Of a stretch of DNA of 64,000 bases, positions 38,431-49,938 are shown in pieces. The stretch comes from Primulina eburnea. Its lineage: Eukaryota; Streptophyta; Magnoliopsida; Lamiales; Gesneriaceae. The stretch spans positions 43,036,051-43,100,050 of the forward strand of contig NC_133108.1 of NCBI RefSeq assembly GCF_022965805.1, given 5' to 3'. The notes under the pieces are model-generated. The model made no database searches. It saw only the letters and a program-made list of their open reading frames with translations, and had not been told where the DNA came from. Every line of letters starts with the position of its first letter. Position 1 is the stretch's first letter. A program made the position numbers and the translations under genes.

Positions 38431-38809
38431 ACGACAGAAAGTGTAAGAATCGGAAGAGAGCGCAAAATTATTCAAACCAATAGTGACTCTAAATGTTTTC
38501 TCCCGTGTTGCTTCTGTGCGTTAGTGCATGCATGGTACGAATATTTCAAGACTTTAAGTATTCTTGTTAGCCTAAATTTATATATATTTCTTAAACAATT
38601 TATTGGAATAATGATAAAAAAAAAATAGAACTTAATTTGAGACGGGGTGCCGATCGATATATATAATATTTTCAAACAAAAAAAATGTCAATATTTTACC
38701 CCCATCATCTTTAATGTGTTAAAATTGCCAGTATAATTCTTCAAAAAAATTTAGGCTATAGATCCATTACTAATTGTCTTATATACCAGTAATTTAATTA
38801 AATTTAATT

Positions 38810-39540
38810 CACTACAAGAATAAATGCTTATGGTGACATTCATAAATGTCATCATATTCAATATTTAGTGACATTTAAGTTTTAGTGACACCTCCAACAA
38901 ATGTCATCTGTTCCAATGTCGTCTTAAACTTGCTGACACTTTTTAATGTCATTATAAGATGTTAATGACAACTTCATACGTGTCACTAATTATTCATATA
39001 ATGACAATTTTAAATGTCAGGAAAACTCATGTTTTAAATACATTTATACATGCCTTGTTATATATTATAGTAATAATGACAAATTTGTATGTCAGTTAAA
39101 ATCATTTATAATGACAACTAAAAGTGTCGTGTGTGTTATTTATAATGATAATAACAAATGTGGATATTTGGGTTGGATAAATATAGGATGAGGGAAAATA
39201 GATAAAATAAATGTGAGAATAAAATTAGATGAGTTATCCTAACATTTTTAATTGATATCATTTTTTATATGGAGGGAACCTCCAATATTTATCCAACCCA
39301 AATATTCTCACATTTATTTATATTGACAATTTTTAGTTTTTTAATGATTTTGTACGATGTGGGAAACATCTCCATATAAAACATGACATCAATTAAAAAT
39401 GTCATGATAACTAATCTAATATGTTTTTTTATTTTACACGTTATTAATTTTTTACAAGTGTCGTTATTAAGTATTTGTAACAACATTTAATTAAAAATGT
39501 CTACAAAAAAGTGTCACAATAGCTATTTATTGTTGTAATT
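38810..39540. mobile_element. Non-autonomous CACTA (En/Spm) element
   Basis: The left end CACTACAAGAATAAATGC is the standard CACTA terminus. The right end is a decayed mirror (TTTATTGTTGTAATT). The body carries many GTGACATT/AATGTCA subterminal motifs in both orientations and an inner inverted repeat around 39170-39305. There is no transposase. It lies inside intron 1 of X8 copy 1. Confidence 0.78.
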
Positions 39541-40099
39541 TATTATATTTTCTTCAATTTGTGTTTCTATTTCTAGTTTTTCGTTACGATTTCGATCTAT
39601 CATATCACTAACCAAATATATCAAAACATCGATGGTTTAATACGTAAAAGTTAATGTTTGAGATCTGATATTCTAAATGATTTTAATTTTTTTTAAGTAA
39701 TCAAATTTGTCAGATTCTATTTTTTTCTTCTTCTCTGAATTTCTTATTTATTTCGCTTGGGGTCTGGACTGGTGCGTAGTGGAGCAAGGTGCCTCGGAAC
39801 ATGCAGTTCATGGAAATCTATCTTTACAATGCTTGCCAAGAGGCGGCAGATTGCAGCATTATAAAACCCGCGGAGATTGCTTCCTACCCGACAACATAGT
39901 TAATCATGTCTTCTATCTTCTTAACCTCAAATACAGGCAAATAAAAAGGTGCCCAAGCTACATTTGGCACCATAACCTCGACCGACCCATGTAAGTTATT
40001 ATGACTCATTGTCAATATCTGCGTGCACATCCAATGGGTGAGTGACATCTCATCGGTGCTCACAAAAGTGTGCACGATAGGTGTGCAGCATATCAAAAC

Positions 40100-40100
<1 letters not shown>

Positions 40101-40141
<41 letters not shown>
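40101..40141. repeat. Compound (AT)n(AC)n microsatellite
   Basis: About 18 bp of alternating AT passes directly into about 23 bp of alternating AC, in intron 2 of X8 copy 1. A similar (TA)n(CA)n run lies at about 40884-40925 inside the solo LTR. Confidence 0.9.
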
Positions 40142-40142
<1 letters not shown>

Positions 40143-40478
40143 TGTTTATACGAGCTTGGTGTTATCGTATGTTCGCAAAATGACCATCACTTGTAATCCA
40201 GGAAAATTTTAAAAAATTATTATTATTAAACATCATAAATTTTAGTGTATCAGAAAATTGTCCTACTTATAAAATTACTTGTTATGTTTAACATTTTGTT
40301 TGTTTATGTTGCAGCTCATGGTACGTGCAGGTACAAATGAATGGATTCGATGCTGTGGTTTAAATAAATAATAAAGTGGAGAAAATAATCTTGATGTTGA
40401 TTAAAATTGTATAAATTGAAATTAAAACACTAATGATTATGCTGAAGTCACGCTTTATTGATAAATAGAGATATAATT

Positions 40479-40880
40479 TGTAAGGCCCGAGAAATTTATC
40501 CTGTTAATCTGAAATGATTTGACGATAAGTATTATGATCTATTGGTAATTGAGAGGTGTTTATAGACGGAACGGATCAGACCGAGAGAGCCGAAAGAAGA
40601 TTGGACATTATGTGCGAGGAGGAGCCCTCGCGCATATGTGCGACCCTGTCGGGTGCATATGCACGAGGTAGGCAGAACATTGCGCGCACATGTGCGGCGT
40701 AGAGGCGCGCATATGCGCGAGTGTTGGTGTGCGAAGACACTAGGTCTCGCGCATATGCGCGAGCAGTCCAGTAGCAAAATATTCGGGCAGAACTTCCGGC
40801 GCATATACGCGGGGCTTGGGCACGCATATGCGCGTGGCATGCAGAACAAGAACAAGCCACTTGCCCTTACATATGCAATG

Positions 40881-40926
<46 letters not shown>

Positions 40927-42764
40927 TACATACAAATGTGATTCAATATCTGGAAGAAAGAAGGGAACCAGAAAAGGGTCGAGGAAGTTTGCCAGAAATC
41001 CTTACCCTTTATAGTTTGATCCGTCCGTTTGATTTTCAATCTGACTTCAGTACCGGGTTCCTAGCGACGACAGCTACAACATGACGTAATTTTTGTTAAG
41101 TTTTGATATGATTTGAAATTATGATACTGCCAGAATCAGATGTGATCCATATATGTTGTTCTTGCGATATCAGATAGTGTATAATCGAAACCGGATCGAA
41201 GAACAGATACCGTATTGAATTGTTATGAATTTCCAGAATTGATTTGATTATGATTATACCGATTTGATATCAGAAGTATGTTGTTATCGATTATGAGAGG
41301 TTGGAATCGATATCTGATTTATACTGTATTGCTGGGTTTATTAATATTATTCAGATTTGAATCAGATGAGTTGTTGATTCCTATATACTGATATTGTATT
41401 GCCGATATTCCAAGATTGTGCATATTGATATTATGACCTGTTATTATTAAAGATTATGATTCGTATTGATATCAATTATGCCTCGTGGTATTATATCTGT
41501 GATGTTGATATTGCTGGGGTTATCGAGACTGTATTGTTATACCGTCGAAACATCAGTAGATTGGTATTGATCAGATTCAATATTGATTGAGACTGTATTG
41601 TTATGTCATGGGCATGAATCAAGTTATATTGATTCGATATAGATCAGATTATGTCTTGATTTGCGTATTGATCAGAACAGACCGTGAATTGAGCTGTATA
41701 TTGACATAATCTATCTGATATTGTCATTTCAGATTTGATATGGACATATTTGACTTCGAGACTTCAACTTCGTCAGATCGGGAAGACAAATGTATAAGTC
41801 AATGTGGTGTTGGGAGATCGACTCAAGTAGGTTATACTTGGGTTCCCCTAAATCACATACTTACTGTTATTGTATGCATTGATTTGATTTGATATTGATT
41901 TATAGGAAGCATGTGTTAGACGAGTAATCTTGTGACAGAAATACCTGATAGTGGTGGGATCGCCATAGGCACATTGCACGATGTCACAAGATAGTGTATT
42001 GGCGATAGTGCCAAAGTCTGTCACCGGATGGTTGGCTATCGATGTGGATAGAATTGGAGTTTCTTCTATTACTGGTGATCGATACCATATCGATGTGGAT
42101 AGAATCGGAGTTTCTTCTATTACCTGGTGATCGATATGGAATGCCAACGTCTGAAAACCGGGATCCCTAGACTAGGAATGAATCTAGTCTTAGTTGTAGA
42201 GTCACGAGTCTAATTGGCAGTTTTATATGGATTATGTTCTCAGAAATTGATAAAGTATCACTAGTTCGTATTCCCGATTGTGGTACATGTTCAGAATATG
42301 ATTTATAGTTTGATGTTGATTCATGTTTCTGATTGCAATACATGTTATGAATATATGCTTCATGCTTTTATATCTGTTATATGAAATGCATGTTTCGTTG
42401 ATTTATATTGGGAATATAATTTTCACCGGAGTTATCCGACTGTTGTCGTGTTTGTATGTGTGCATGACAACAGGTGAGACATGTTCAGGGTCGAGGAGAT
42501 GAAGATAGATCGTGATTAGAGTGGAGACTACGGACTTAGACTAGAGATAAGGTTTGGACACTTGACATTAGTTGTTAAACCTTAGTTTGAATGATTGTAT
42601 ATATAGTACGTACAAGACTTGTACTTTAATATTGATATGTATATTAGATTGAATCCCATTACATTCCACATTTTAACAAAAAAAAAATTTAGATCCTGTG
42701 TATTATAATTGATTAAATTGTCCTAATGATAATTACTAGTATGATTAGCGTCCGGGTCCCCACA
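40479..42764 (+). mobile_element. Solo LTR 1 (2286 bp)
   Basis: It starts TGTAAGGCCCGAG and ends CGGGTCCCCACA (TG...CA). A perfect 5-bp duplication TAATT flanks it (40474-40478 and 42765-42769). The paralogous empty site is at about 48890-48900. There are no internal gag/pol frames, PBS or second LTR, so it is a solo LTR formed by recombination. It shares islands with the element at 49939-51812 (GTATAAGTCAATGTGGT, CCGGGATCCCTAGACTAGG, and the 3' end GATTAGCGTCCGG). Orientation is assumed from these. Confidence 0.85.
40620..40845. repeat. Array of CGCATATGCG palindromes in solo LTR 1
   Basis: At least six imperfect palindromes built on (G/C)GCATATGCGC occur within about 225 bp, including CTCGCGCATATGCGCGAG (about 40744-40761). 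It is the most GC-rich part of an AT-rich LTR. Confidence 0.8.
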
Positions 42765-42983
42765 TAATTAATGGGTTCCATGTGTCTAATTATAATTCAT
42801 AGTGTAGATATATTCATATATACACACACATTTCTATATTATTAGTATTAATATTGACATTATTTTTATTATACGGGTATTAGAATTTTATAATTTGTTG
42901 TCGTGATCTGCTATTTTTTACTAGGAAAAAAAATATTGTTTTTCAAAATTTTATATAATAATTGATATTAAAATTTTTTTATT

Positions 42984-43114
42984 TGTGAGACGGGTCAACC
43001 CTACCTATATTCACAATGAAAAGTAATACTCTTAGCATAAAAAGTAATACTTTTAATAGATGATCCAAATAAAAGATCCGTCTCACAAAATACGATCTCA
43101 CACAAGTTTTTGTC
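42984..43114 (+). repeat. Truncated GTGAGAC-dyad element (unit I)
   Basis: The right two-thirds of the family consensus starts at TGTGAGACGGGTCAACCC and ends ACACAAGTTTTTGTC. The left end is missing. The same truncated copy is in the duplicated unit at 49110, so it predates the duplication. Confidence 0.75.
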
Positions 43115-43968
43115 GTTGTGAAATAGGGCTAAAAGTTTCAAATATAAGTTTGTCTATTCAAGATGAAGACTAAATTGACTATTTAAAAGACCCACACACA
43201 AAATAGACAAACTTGTGGAATGATTTTGATAATCTTTGGTTATTGGAAAATATAATTTAAGAAAAACTGTATTTTTGGTATTATATGTTGGTCACTTTGC
43301 GATTTCGGTTTATCAAATTTCAATTGTAGTAATTTATCTCCACATTTTTTAATAATTTTAATCATTTTCATCGGGAGTGTTGATGTGAAATTACACACGT
43401 TAGCGTCACATCAGCACTATAATGGTTATACATCCGAAAAATATTAAAATTATCACACACAAAAATAAAGATAGCATACTATATATGATTGAAATTTAAC
43501 AACATAGATGACTAAAATTATCATGAAAGAAACATACACAATGAAAAAACAATTTTCCATTGTATTATTTCCAAAAATAGGAAGATAACTAAAAATTGCA
43601 CTTCCCAAACAATTTTCTAGAAAACCTAGCCCTTATATTATTCAATTTATATGTGTATAAGATGTTGGAATATTTAAAACAACGAATCAAAATATCTTTA
43701 TAGTAAGATTTTTTTAAATATAAAAAAGAAGATGCATTAATAATGAATGCTTTATAATATATAGATTGAATTATTTTTTATACAATAGTTATAGAGATAA
43801 TAATATTTTAGAAATTGCATAAAAACTTATTCAAATGACTCATATAAGTTATTATCAATATTATAAATTATATGGATTATTTTAATTAATTTTAATCCTT
43901 ACTCCTTCACAATAACAGAAAGTTTAAATAATAAATCTAACTAAGTAAAATAAAAAAAGGCTTCACAA

Positions 43969-44323
43969 TCTATACTTCTATACTATTTTATTAAGTTTGA
44001 GACACTTAGAAGTAATTAACTTTGGTGTCATGGTCTGTTTTAATAATTATATATATTAATAAAATGTTAAAATTTTAATGTAAGTTATATGTAGTTCAGT
44101 GGATAGAGTCATTTTTCTTGGAGTTTAGGTTATAGGTTCAACTTTTATTGAGATCATTTTTTTTATTCTTTTATTTTCCAATTAATTTTTTAATTTATAT
44201 ATCAAAATTACAGTATAGTCCCTCACTATTTCTTATAATTATATTTTGATCTTCATTTAAATATAAATTTAACGAATTATAAAAAATATTATACAAGCAC
44301 GCATCGCGTGCGTCATACACTAG
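43969..44323 (+). mobile_element. Small non-autonomous Helitron (unit I)
   Basis: The 5' end is TCTATAC..., either at 43969 or at the repeated TCTATACTATTTTATT from 43977. The 3' end has the hairpin GCACGC-ATC-GCGTGC, an 8-bp spacer and CTAG (44320-44323). It is absent from the corresponding site in unit II (near 52556-52595), where local sequence differs, and present without its extreme 5' end in unit III (61236-61579). Confidence 0.72.
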
Positions 44324-44362
44324 TAGGTAACTATAGTAGTGCATGGTTACGCACATTGTAGG

Positions 44363-45186
44363 CAGGGGCGGAGGCACTAAGGGGGCTGGGTTGGGCTCCA
44401 GCCCCCCTAATTTTTTTTTTAAAAAAATAAATATGTTTTATCTTAAAAAATTTATTGATTAGCCCCAATCTATATTTTTTTCTTCTTTAATTTCTCTATT
44501 CTCCTATCTCAAATCATCACAATTTTGATTACTTCAAATTGCCGTAACTTCATAATCGGTCGCTAGTCTTAAAAATCGATTGTAGATTCGAAAAGCTCAC
44601 GGAATAAGCTTTTTTTTAATACCAAATTTTCGAAGTTTCTTTGTCGTCTTGAAATCAGCCGTCGCTCATTGGTCGCCGTTTTCACCGAAAATATGAGAAA
44701 ATCTTAATGTTAGACTTTCTACCGCTCGTTCTTGTTGTTCTTCGTTAGATTTCGAATTTTAAAGGTAATTTCAGATTTTAGTATTTCAAAATTTGGGTAT
44801 TTTAGTTTTTTTTTTTTTAATTCCGATAATTGATATATATTAAAATTTTTATTGTAGTTACTATTTTGAGCCGATTTTTAGTGTTGATTATTTATTATTT
44901 GGATGTTTAGATGCTATAGAAAATATAAATGCGAATTTATGGAATTTTGTATGAATTTTGGAAAATTTTAGAATTATGTAAATGGGATTTTCGAATTTAT
45001 ATTCAGTAGTGTTTTAGCTCGATGTTTTTGAAGGTATTAAATATTAAATACTCTTGTTCTATGTTTTAATGAAGTCAATGTTTACATATTTTTTATTTTA
45101 ATTTTTTTAGTTAATTATTTATTTTATTAAATGCAACATGGGACGGAACCAGCCCCAAGTAATTTTAAATCCTGGCTCCGCCCCTG
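44363..45186. mobile_element. hAT-type non-autonomous element (824 bp)
   Basis: The terminal inverted repeats are CAGGGGCGGAGGCA and, on the other strand, CAGGGGCGGAGCCA. The 8-bp duplication ATTGTAGG is perfect (44355-44362 and 45187-45194). Units II (about 52618) and III (about 61615) show the empty site. No transposase is encoded. It resembles the older element at 15609-16102. Confidence 0.92.
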
Positions 45187-45463
45187 ATTGTAGGTGTTAA
45201 AAAAATAATTAATTAATTAGTTAAAAATATTTTCTCCATCAATTGAATATAAGGTGGACGGTTTTCTAAATCGGAATTTTTTTTAAAAAAAAATACGTGA
45301 ATTAAAATATAAATGAAATAAATTGTAAATTAATTAAAAATAAAAGTTGTTTTTGTAATAAGAAAGTGTATCATAATCAACCAAAAGTGGTTACTATACT
45401 AGCCACATTCTTAATGATTGAGTAAGAGAAATATAGTCACAGATAATAGATTTGTTGCTAAAA

Positions 45464-45751
45464 AAATAGTAAGTAATAATGTAATAAATAATTGGGTCAA
45501 AGATATAATCTGATGTCTCGATTATATATATATAAAGTTATAATCCGATGTCTCGATTATAAAAAAATAGTAAGTAATAATGTAATAAATAATTGGGTCA
45601 AAGATATAATCTGATGTCTCGATTATATATATATAAAGTTATAATCCGATGTCTCGATTACACAGATATATATCGATTATATATATAAAGTTATAACGTA
45701 ATCGAGACATCAGATTATAACTTTATATATATAATTGATATATATATGTAT

Positions 45752-45792
<41 letters not shown>

Positions 45793-45815
45793 TCTGTGTA
45801 ATCGACAGAAAGTGT
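45464..45815. repeat. Direct and inverted repeats in the promoter of X8 copy 2
   Basis: A ~100-bp block (AAAAAAATAGTAAGTAATAA to GATGTCTCGATTA) occurs twice in tandem. Then TATAATC(T/C)GATGTCTCGATTA is mirrored by TAATCGAGACATCAGATTAT around 45690-45720, and (TA)n runs follow. The inverted arms could form a hairpin just upstream of the gene, about 35-150 bp from the ATG. Confidence 0.8.
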
Positions 45816-45850
45816 AAGAATCGGAAGAGAGCACAAAACTATTCAAACCA

Positions 45851-46460
45851 ATGGCGAGTCTAAATGTTTTCTCCTGCTCGTTTTTGTTGCTTCTGTGCGT
45901 TAGTGCGTGCATGGTACAAATATTTCAAGACTTTATTTATTTATGATGAGTCTTCTTGTTAGCCCTAAATCTAAATTTAATTTATCTTACTTCTTTCCTT
46001 TGTTTTTTATTTTCTTTTATATATTTTTTAAAAAAAACAATTGCTACGATAAAAATATTATCCAGGGTCAGGAGAATAAGAACTGGTGTGTGGTGAGGAA
46101 AGGTGCCTCAGGAGACGCCATGTGGCATTTTTTTTTCACATTTTGCAAAGAGTTAGATTGCACTCCAGTCTATCCCGGCGGAGATTGCTTCTTACCTGAC
46201 AACTTAGTCAATCATACCTCCTATGTTCTTAACCTCAAATACAGGCAATCCGGTGCCTGCCCAAGATACCTTGGCGCCAAAACCTCCGTCGATCCATGTA
46301 AGTTATTCCGGCTCATCGATAATTAATTTTGTGATTTTTTTGAATTAATATAATTATATGGCCTGTTTGGTGTGATTGAATGTTCATATGACTCATAATA
46401 TGAGAAAATAACATTTTGTTTCTTTATGTTGCAGCCTATGGTAAGTGCAAGTACGCATGA
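45851..46460 (+). CDS. Small secreted X8/CBM43 protein, copy 2
   Basis: Exons 45851-45913, 46066-46297 and 46435-46460 (TGA) give 106 residues. Exon 1 is exactly the signal peptide (MASLNVFSCSFLLLLCVSAC). The rest is one X8 domain: WCVVRKGASGDA, FCKELDC, PVYPGGDCFLPDNLVNHTSY, GACPRY, SYGKCKYA, with six cysteines in the expected three-disulfide pattern. X8/CBM43 modules bind beta-1,3-glucan; stand-alone ones include the olive pollen allergen Ole e 10 and plasmodesmal callose-binding proteins. There is no GPI tail here, so an apoplastic protein is expected. TTTAATAAAG at about 46490 may serve as poly-A signal. Intact, but expression is unknown. Its neighbours are decaying duplicates. Confidence 0.85.
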
Positions 46461-46469
46461 CTGGATTCG

Positions 46470-47444
46470 ATGCGGTGGGCTGTTTGGTTTTTAATAAAGT
46501 GGAGACAATAATTGAAATTAAAGAAATATTCTTGTTTAGTGATTGTTTTGGGTGAGATTAGTGTGGAAAAATTAATAAATATATGAGTTCGATTTCCAAA
46601 AAAACACTCATAAATTAATTTATGGGTTCCATTTTTTTTTTACAATTCTAAATTCATAATGATATTCCGATCTAGAACTTAAATCATTATGAGAAATAAT
46701 TGAACAAATAAAAAAAAACATATAACATTAACGAATAAATCCGACTTTCCAATGCATTGATAAATAAATGAAATAAATAATTCACAATGAATATGACAAC
46801 AATGAAAAATTTAGTTGAGTTTCTATTCAAGAATGATCGGGAAAATCATTGCAACCCTTTTCGAGATCTCTGATTCCGACTACTCTCACAAATGTTACAC
46901 CTCGAGTTTTTCCCAACAATATCAAAAGTATTGAATCATTTGAGCAGTACTGGGATTCACCTTATATTTAAGGATTAAACACTTCTTACGCCACCACCAT
47001 ATACAGAGTGAAATCATATTAGAACAACCACCAAAATATCCCAGAACTCATTTTTCGAACTTTGAGGGCAGAAAGAAAACCAAATGAATTTTCAGATCAG
47101 ACGTTCTTCGTCAAAGACAAGTAAAGTGATTGGAGACGACTATTAAAGATAAAGAAGGTGATCAAAGGGCTGTTGTTGATCATTTGTTTGCCTTCCACTC
47201 CCGTTGTAATTGCAGCATGATAAATTGCATTGTTTACACTGTTTGGTTTACTTATAAAAATTAATGAATAAATTAATTATTTTGATTTAAGAAAGAAAAA
47301 ATGGAGTAAATATAACATATTAGTGTCTGCAGTTTATTATACTAAAATATATGGACTTGGTAAATAATCAGACCCATATTAACATTTTTCCTAGTAATAA
47401 TTAATAAGTTTAAAATGGAGTAAATAAAATATTGGTGTCTACAG
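46470..47444. other. X8 copy 2 3' flank, shared with copy 3
   Basis: Non-coding and about 90% alike to 53605-54120 in unit II by eye. There is nothing of its own apart from being duplicated DNA. Confidence 0.55.
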
Positions 47445-47594
47445 GAACCAGCAGTGAGAAGACAGCAGTGCCTAATCTGAGCGTACGAGGTTACAATATT
47501 ATCTCCGCCGCCAAATCTGCCTTTGAAGCCATGTGCCCTGAAGTCGTTTCATGTGCCAACATCATCGTCGTGGAGACGAGATGCAGTTTCACAG
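47445..47594 (+). pseudogene. Class III peroxidase exon fragment
   Basis: A good acceptor (GTCTACAG) precedes it and a donor (ACAG|GTAATC) follows. The frame reads SSEKTAVPNLSVRGYNIISAAKS, then CPEVVSCANII, which matches the peroxidase SEKTA...VRGF..I...K...E..CP..VSCADI segment. A 2-bp loss after ACGAGA shifts the frame before TRDAV, and Asp of SCAD is Asn. No other peroxidase exons (distal or proximal His) are nearby. Confidence 0.82.
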
Positions 47595-47799
47595 GTAATC
47601 TCAATCATACAACACTTTCTTGTAGTACTGCATGAACTACGTAATCAAATGACTCATCGCATATCATATTATGACGGTGCTGGCAGTGGCAGAGCCACCT
47701 GGCCCAATTTTGGATTAATGTCATATTAGTGCGGTGGCCCCACAAGCCTGATTGCATCCATACGAAAGCCCCACAAGCCGGTGAAATAATTCAGTCTTG

Positions 47800-48238
47800 T
47801 TGTTCTAACAACTCGTGCTCTTGTCAAACAAAGTTCTTAAAATTCTCAGATGGTACCATTGGAAAACCAGTCATTTGCTATTTGGTATCTGCTTTAACAA
47901 CAAATGACAAGAAAACAAAACAAAAGCATATCCTTTCAATATCGAGAAACACCAACAAGGAAAATGTACATATCCATATCGCTATTTTTGGACGAGTTGC
48001 AATGTTTTTTGCTTCAATTATGGTGGCTTTGGATTCCAAAAGTGATGGGATTTAAATACCTTGCGGGTGTGTCAAGAATCCGGCTATCGCTATTTCTGCG
48101 TTCGGGAGTGCTAATCCGGGTACCGTTTCGTTGCCGAACACCCTGTTTAATTCCACCACTGATGACAGTGTTTTGGCTCTGTCTTTCAAGACTGATGTTG
48201 CCACTATTAAGAAGATTAAGGCGGGGTTACAGGGATGA
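47800..48238 (+). pseudogene. Germin-like gene remnant with inverted promoter segment
   Basis: The last 164 bp (48075-48238) is nearly identical to the 3' end of the intact germin-like gene (55495-55658), ending in TGA instead of TAA. Before it, 47980-48072 is the reverse complement of about 54946-55031, the TATA/leader region of the intact gene. Upstream DNA (47800-47975) is collinear with the intact promoter. The middle of the coding region, including the metal site, is deleted. Confidence 0.85.
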
Positions 48239-48733
48239 TCAAAATTTTTATGTTTCTTTTCAATGATTTTAGATGTGGTTTGTGGAGGTCTCAACTTTGT
48301 AATGAATAAAGGGCTTTTCCTTATTGGAAGGGAATGATTATTTCTACATTTTTAACATTATATTTTTCTCCATTTGCAAGCTATAAAAACATATATTTCA
48401 TTATAACTGTGTTTAAATTAGTATAATGGTTCATACTTCATAGTATAATATGTTTAATTTATAGATATTATTATAAATTAATTAAGATGAAATTGTGATA
48501 TTTTAGTAGATGCTGTTGATATTATATTTTTGTATTTTTTTAGTTTAAGTATATTTTAATTAATTTAAAACTATAAATTTAATAAATTTTTTATAAAGAT
48601 AATCAAACACCTATCAAATAACCCGATTATTTTAGGTTTACACCACATGTAAATCAAGAAACATGTGACAAGGAATTTGAACTTGTCCACTTTGCAGTCT
48701 CAAACTCATGTACATAGGTTCTTTGTGTTGCAG

Positions 48734-48759
48734 CTCATGGTACGTGTAAGTACACATGA
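48734..48759 (+). pseudogene. Orphan X8 exon 3
   Basis: After TTGTGTTGCAG the frame gives (S)HGTCKYT-stop, the counterpart of exon 3 of copy 1 (40315-40340), and its downstream DNA is collinear with 40341-40468. No exons 1-2 precede it; germin-associated sequence does (about 48640-48715). It marks a duplication junction. Confidence 0.75.
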
Positions 48760-49109
48760 ATGGATTCGATGCTGTGGTTTAAATAAATAATAAAGTGGAG
48801 AAAATAATTTTGATGTTGATTAAAATTGTATAAATTGAAATTAAAACATTAATGATTATGTTGAAGTCATGCTTTATTGATAAATACATATATAATTAAT
48901 GGGTTCCATGTGTCTAATTATAATTCATTGTGTAGATATATTCATATACACACACACACATTTCTATATCATTAGTATTATTATTGACATTATTTTTATT
49001 ATACGGGTATTAGAATTTTGTAATTTGTTGTCGTGATCTGCTATTTTTTACTAGAAAAAATATCATTTTTCAAAATTTTATATAATAATTGATATTAAAT
49101 TTTTTTATT

Positions 49110-49243
49110 TGTGAGACGGGTTAACCCTATTGATATTCACAATAAAAAATAATATTCTTAGCATAAAAAGTAATATTTTTTAACGGATGACCTAAATAAG
49201 AGATCCGTCTCACAAAATACGACCTCACACAAATTTTTGCCGT
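49110..49243 (+). repeat. Truncated GTGAGAC-dyad element (unit II)
   Basis: Paralogue of 42984-43114, with the same missing left end and independent point changes. Confidence 0.72.
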
Positions 49244-49938
49244 TGTGAATTAGGGCTAAAAGTTTCAAATATAAGTTTGTCTATTCAAGATGAAGATTAA
49301 ATTTGACTATTTAAAAGACCCAAACACAAAATAGACAAACTTGTGGAATGATTTTGATACTCTTTGTTTATTGGAAAATATAATTTAGGAAAAACTGTAT
49401 TTTTGGTATTATACGTTGGTCACTTTGCGATTTCGGTTGATCAAATTTCAATTGTAGTAATTTATCTTCAATTTTTTAATAATTTTAATCAGTTTCATCG
49501 GGAGTGTTGATGTGAAATTACACACGTCAGCTTCACATCAGCACTATAATGGTTATACATCCGAAAATTACTAAAATTATCACACACAAAAACAAAGATA
49601 GCAGACTATATATGACTGAAATTTAACAACATAGATGACTAAAATTGTCATGAAAGAAACATACACGATGAAAAAACAATTTTCCATTGTATTATTTCCA
49701 AAAATAGGAAGATAACTAAAAATTACACTTCCCAAACAAATTTCTAGAAAAACTCGCCCTTATATTATTCAATTTATCTGTGTATAAGAGCACCATTGTG
49801 ACTAGGCGTTATAACACCCACTCACAGGAGAGAGAGTATGATTCAACGCCCATGTGTCAGTTTATTTTTTAAAAAAAATTGGACAATTTTGGAAAGTTTT
49901 AGAAACCGTTGCTGATTTGCTGAGACGCGGGCCCCACA

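Larger units (their letters stand above)
38480..40340 (+). pseudogene. X8/CBM43 small secreted protein, copy 1 (broken)
   Basis: Exon 1 remnant 38480-38534: the ATG of copies 2-3 is ATA here, and 8 bp of the signal-peptide coding are gone. Exon 2 remnant 39761-39990 still encodes DWCVVEQGASEHAV and GDCFLPDNIVNHVFYLLNLKYRQ. However, the central Cys region sits in another frame (NACQEAADCS) and the AG acceptor before GGTCTGG is missing. Exon 3 remnant 40315-40340 is HGTCRYK-stop. Intron 1 holds a CACTA mini-element. This is the most diverged copy; each of the listed defects alone would stop production of the normal protein. Confidence 0.85.

Noticed and set aside
40532..41084. Overlapping open frames of 94-148 codons on both strands
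   Set aside because: They are created by the GC-rich CGCATATGCG palindromes and the (TA)n(CA)n run inside solo LTR 1 and have no domain.
47729..48055. Open frame of about 108 codons, with a parallel at 54614-54958
   Set aside because: Both lie in the germin-like promoter region; the shared frame is due to duplicated DNA and has no family match.
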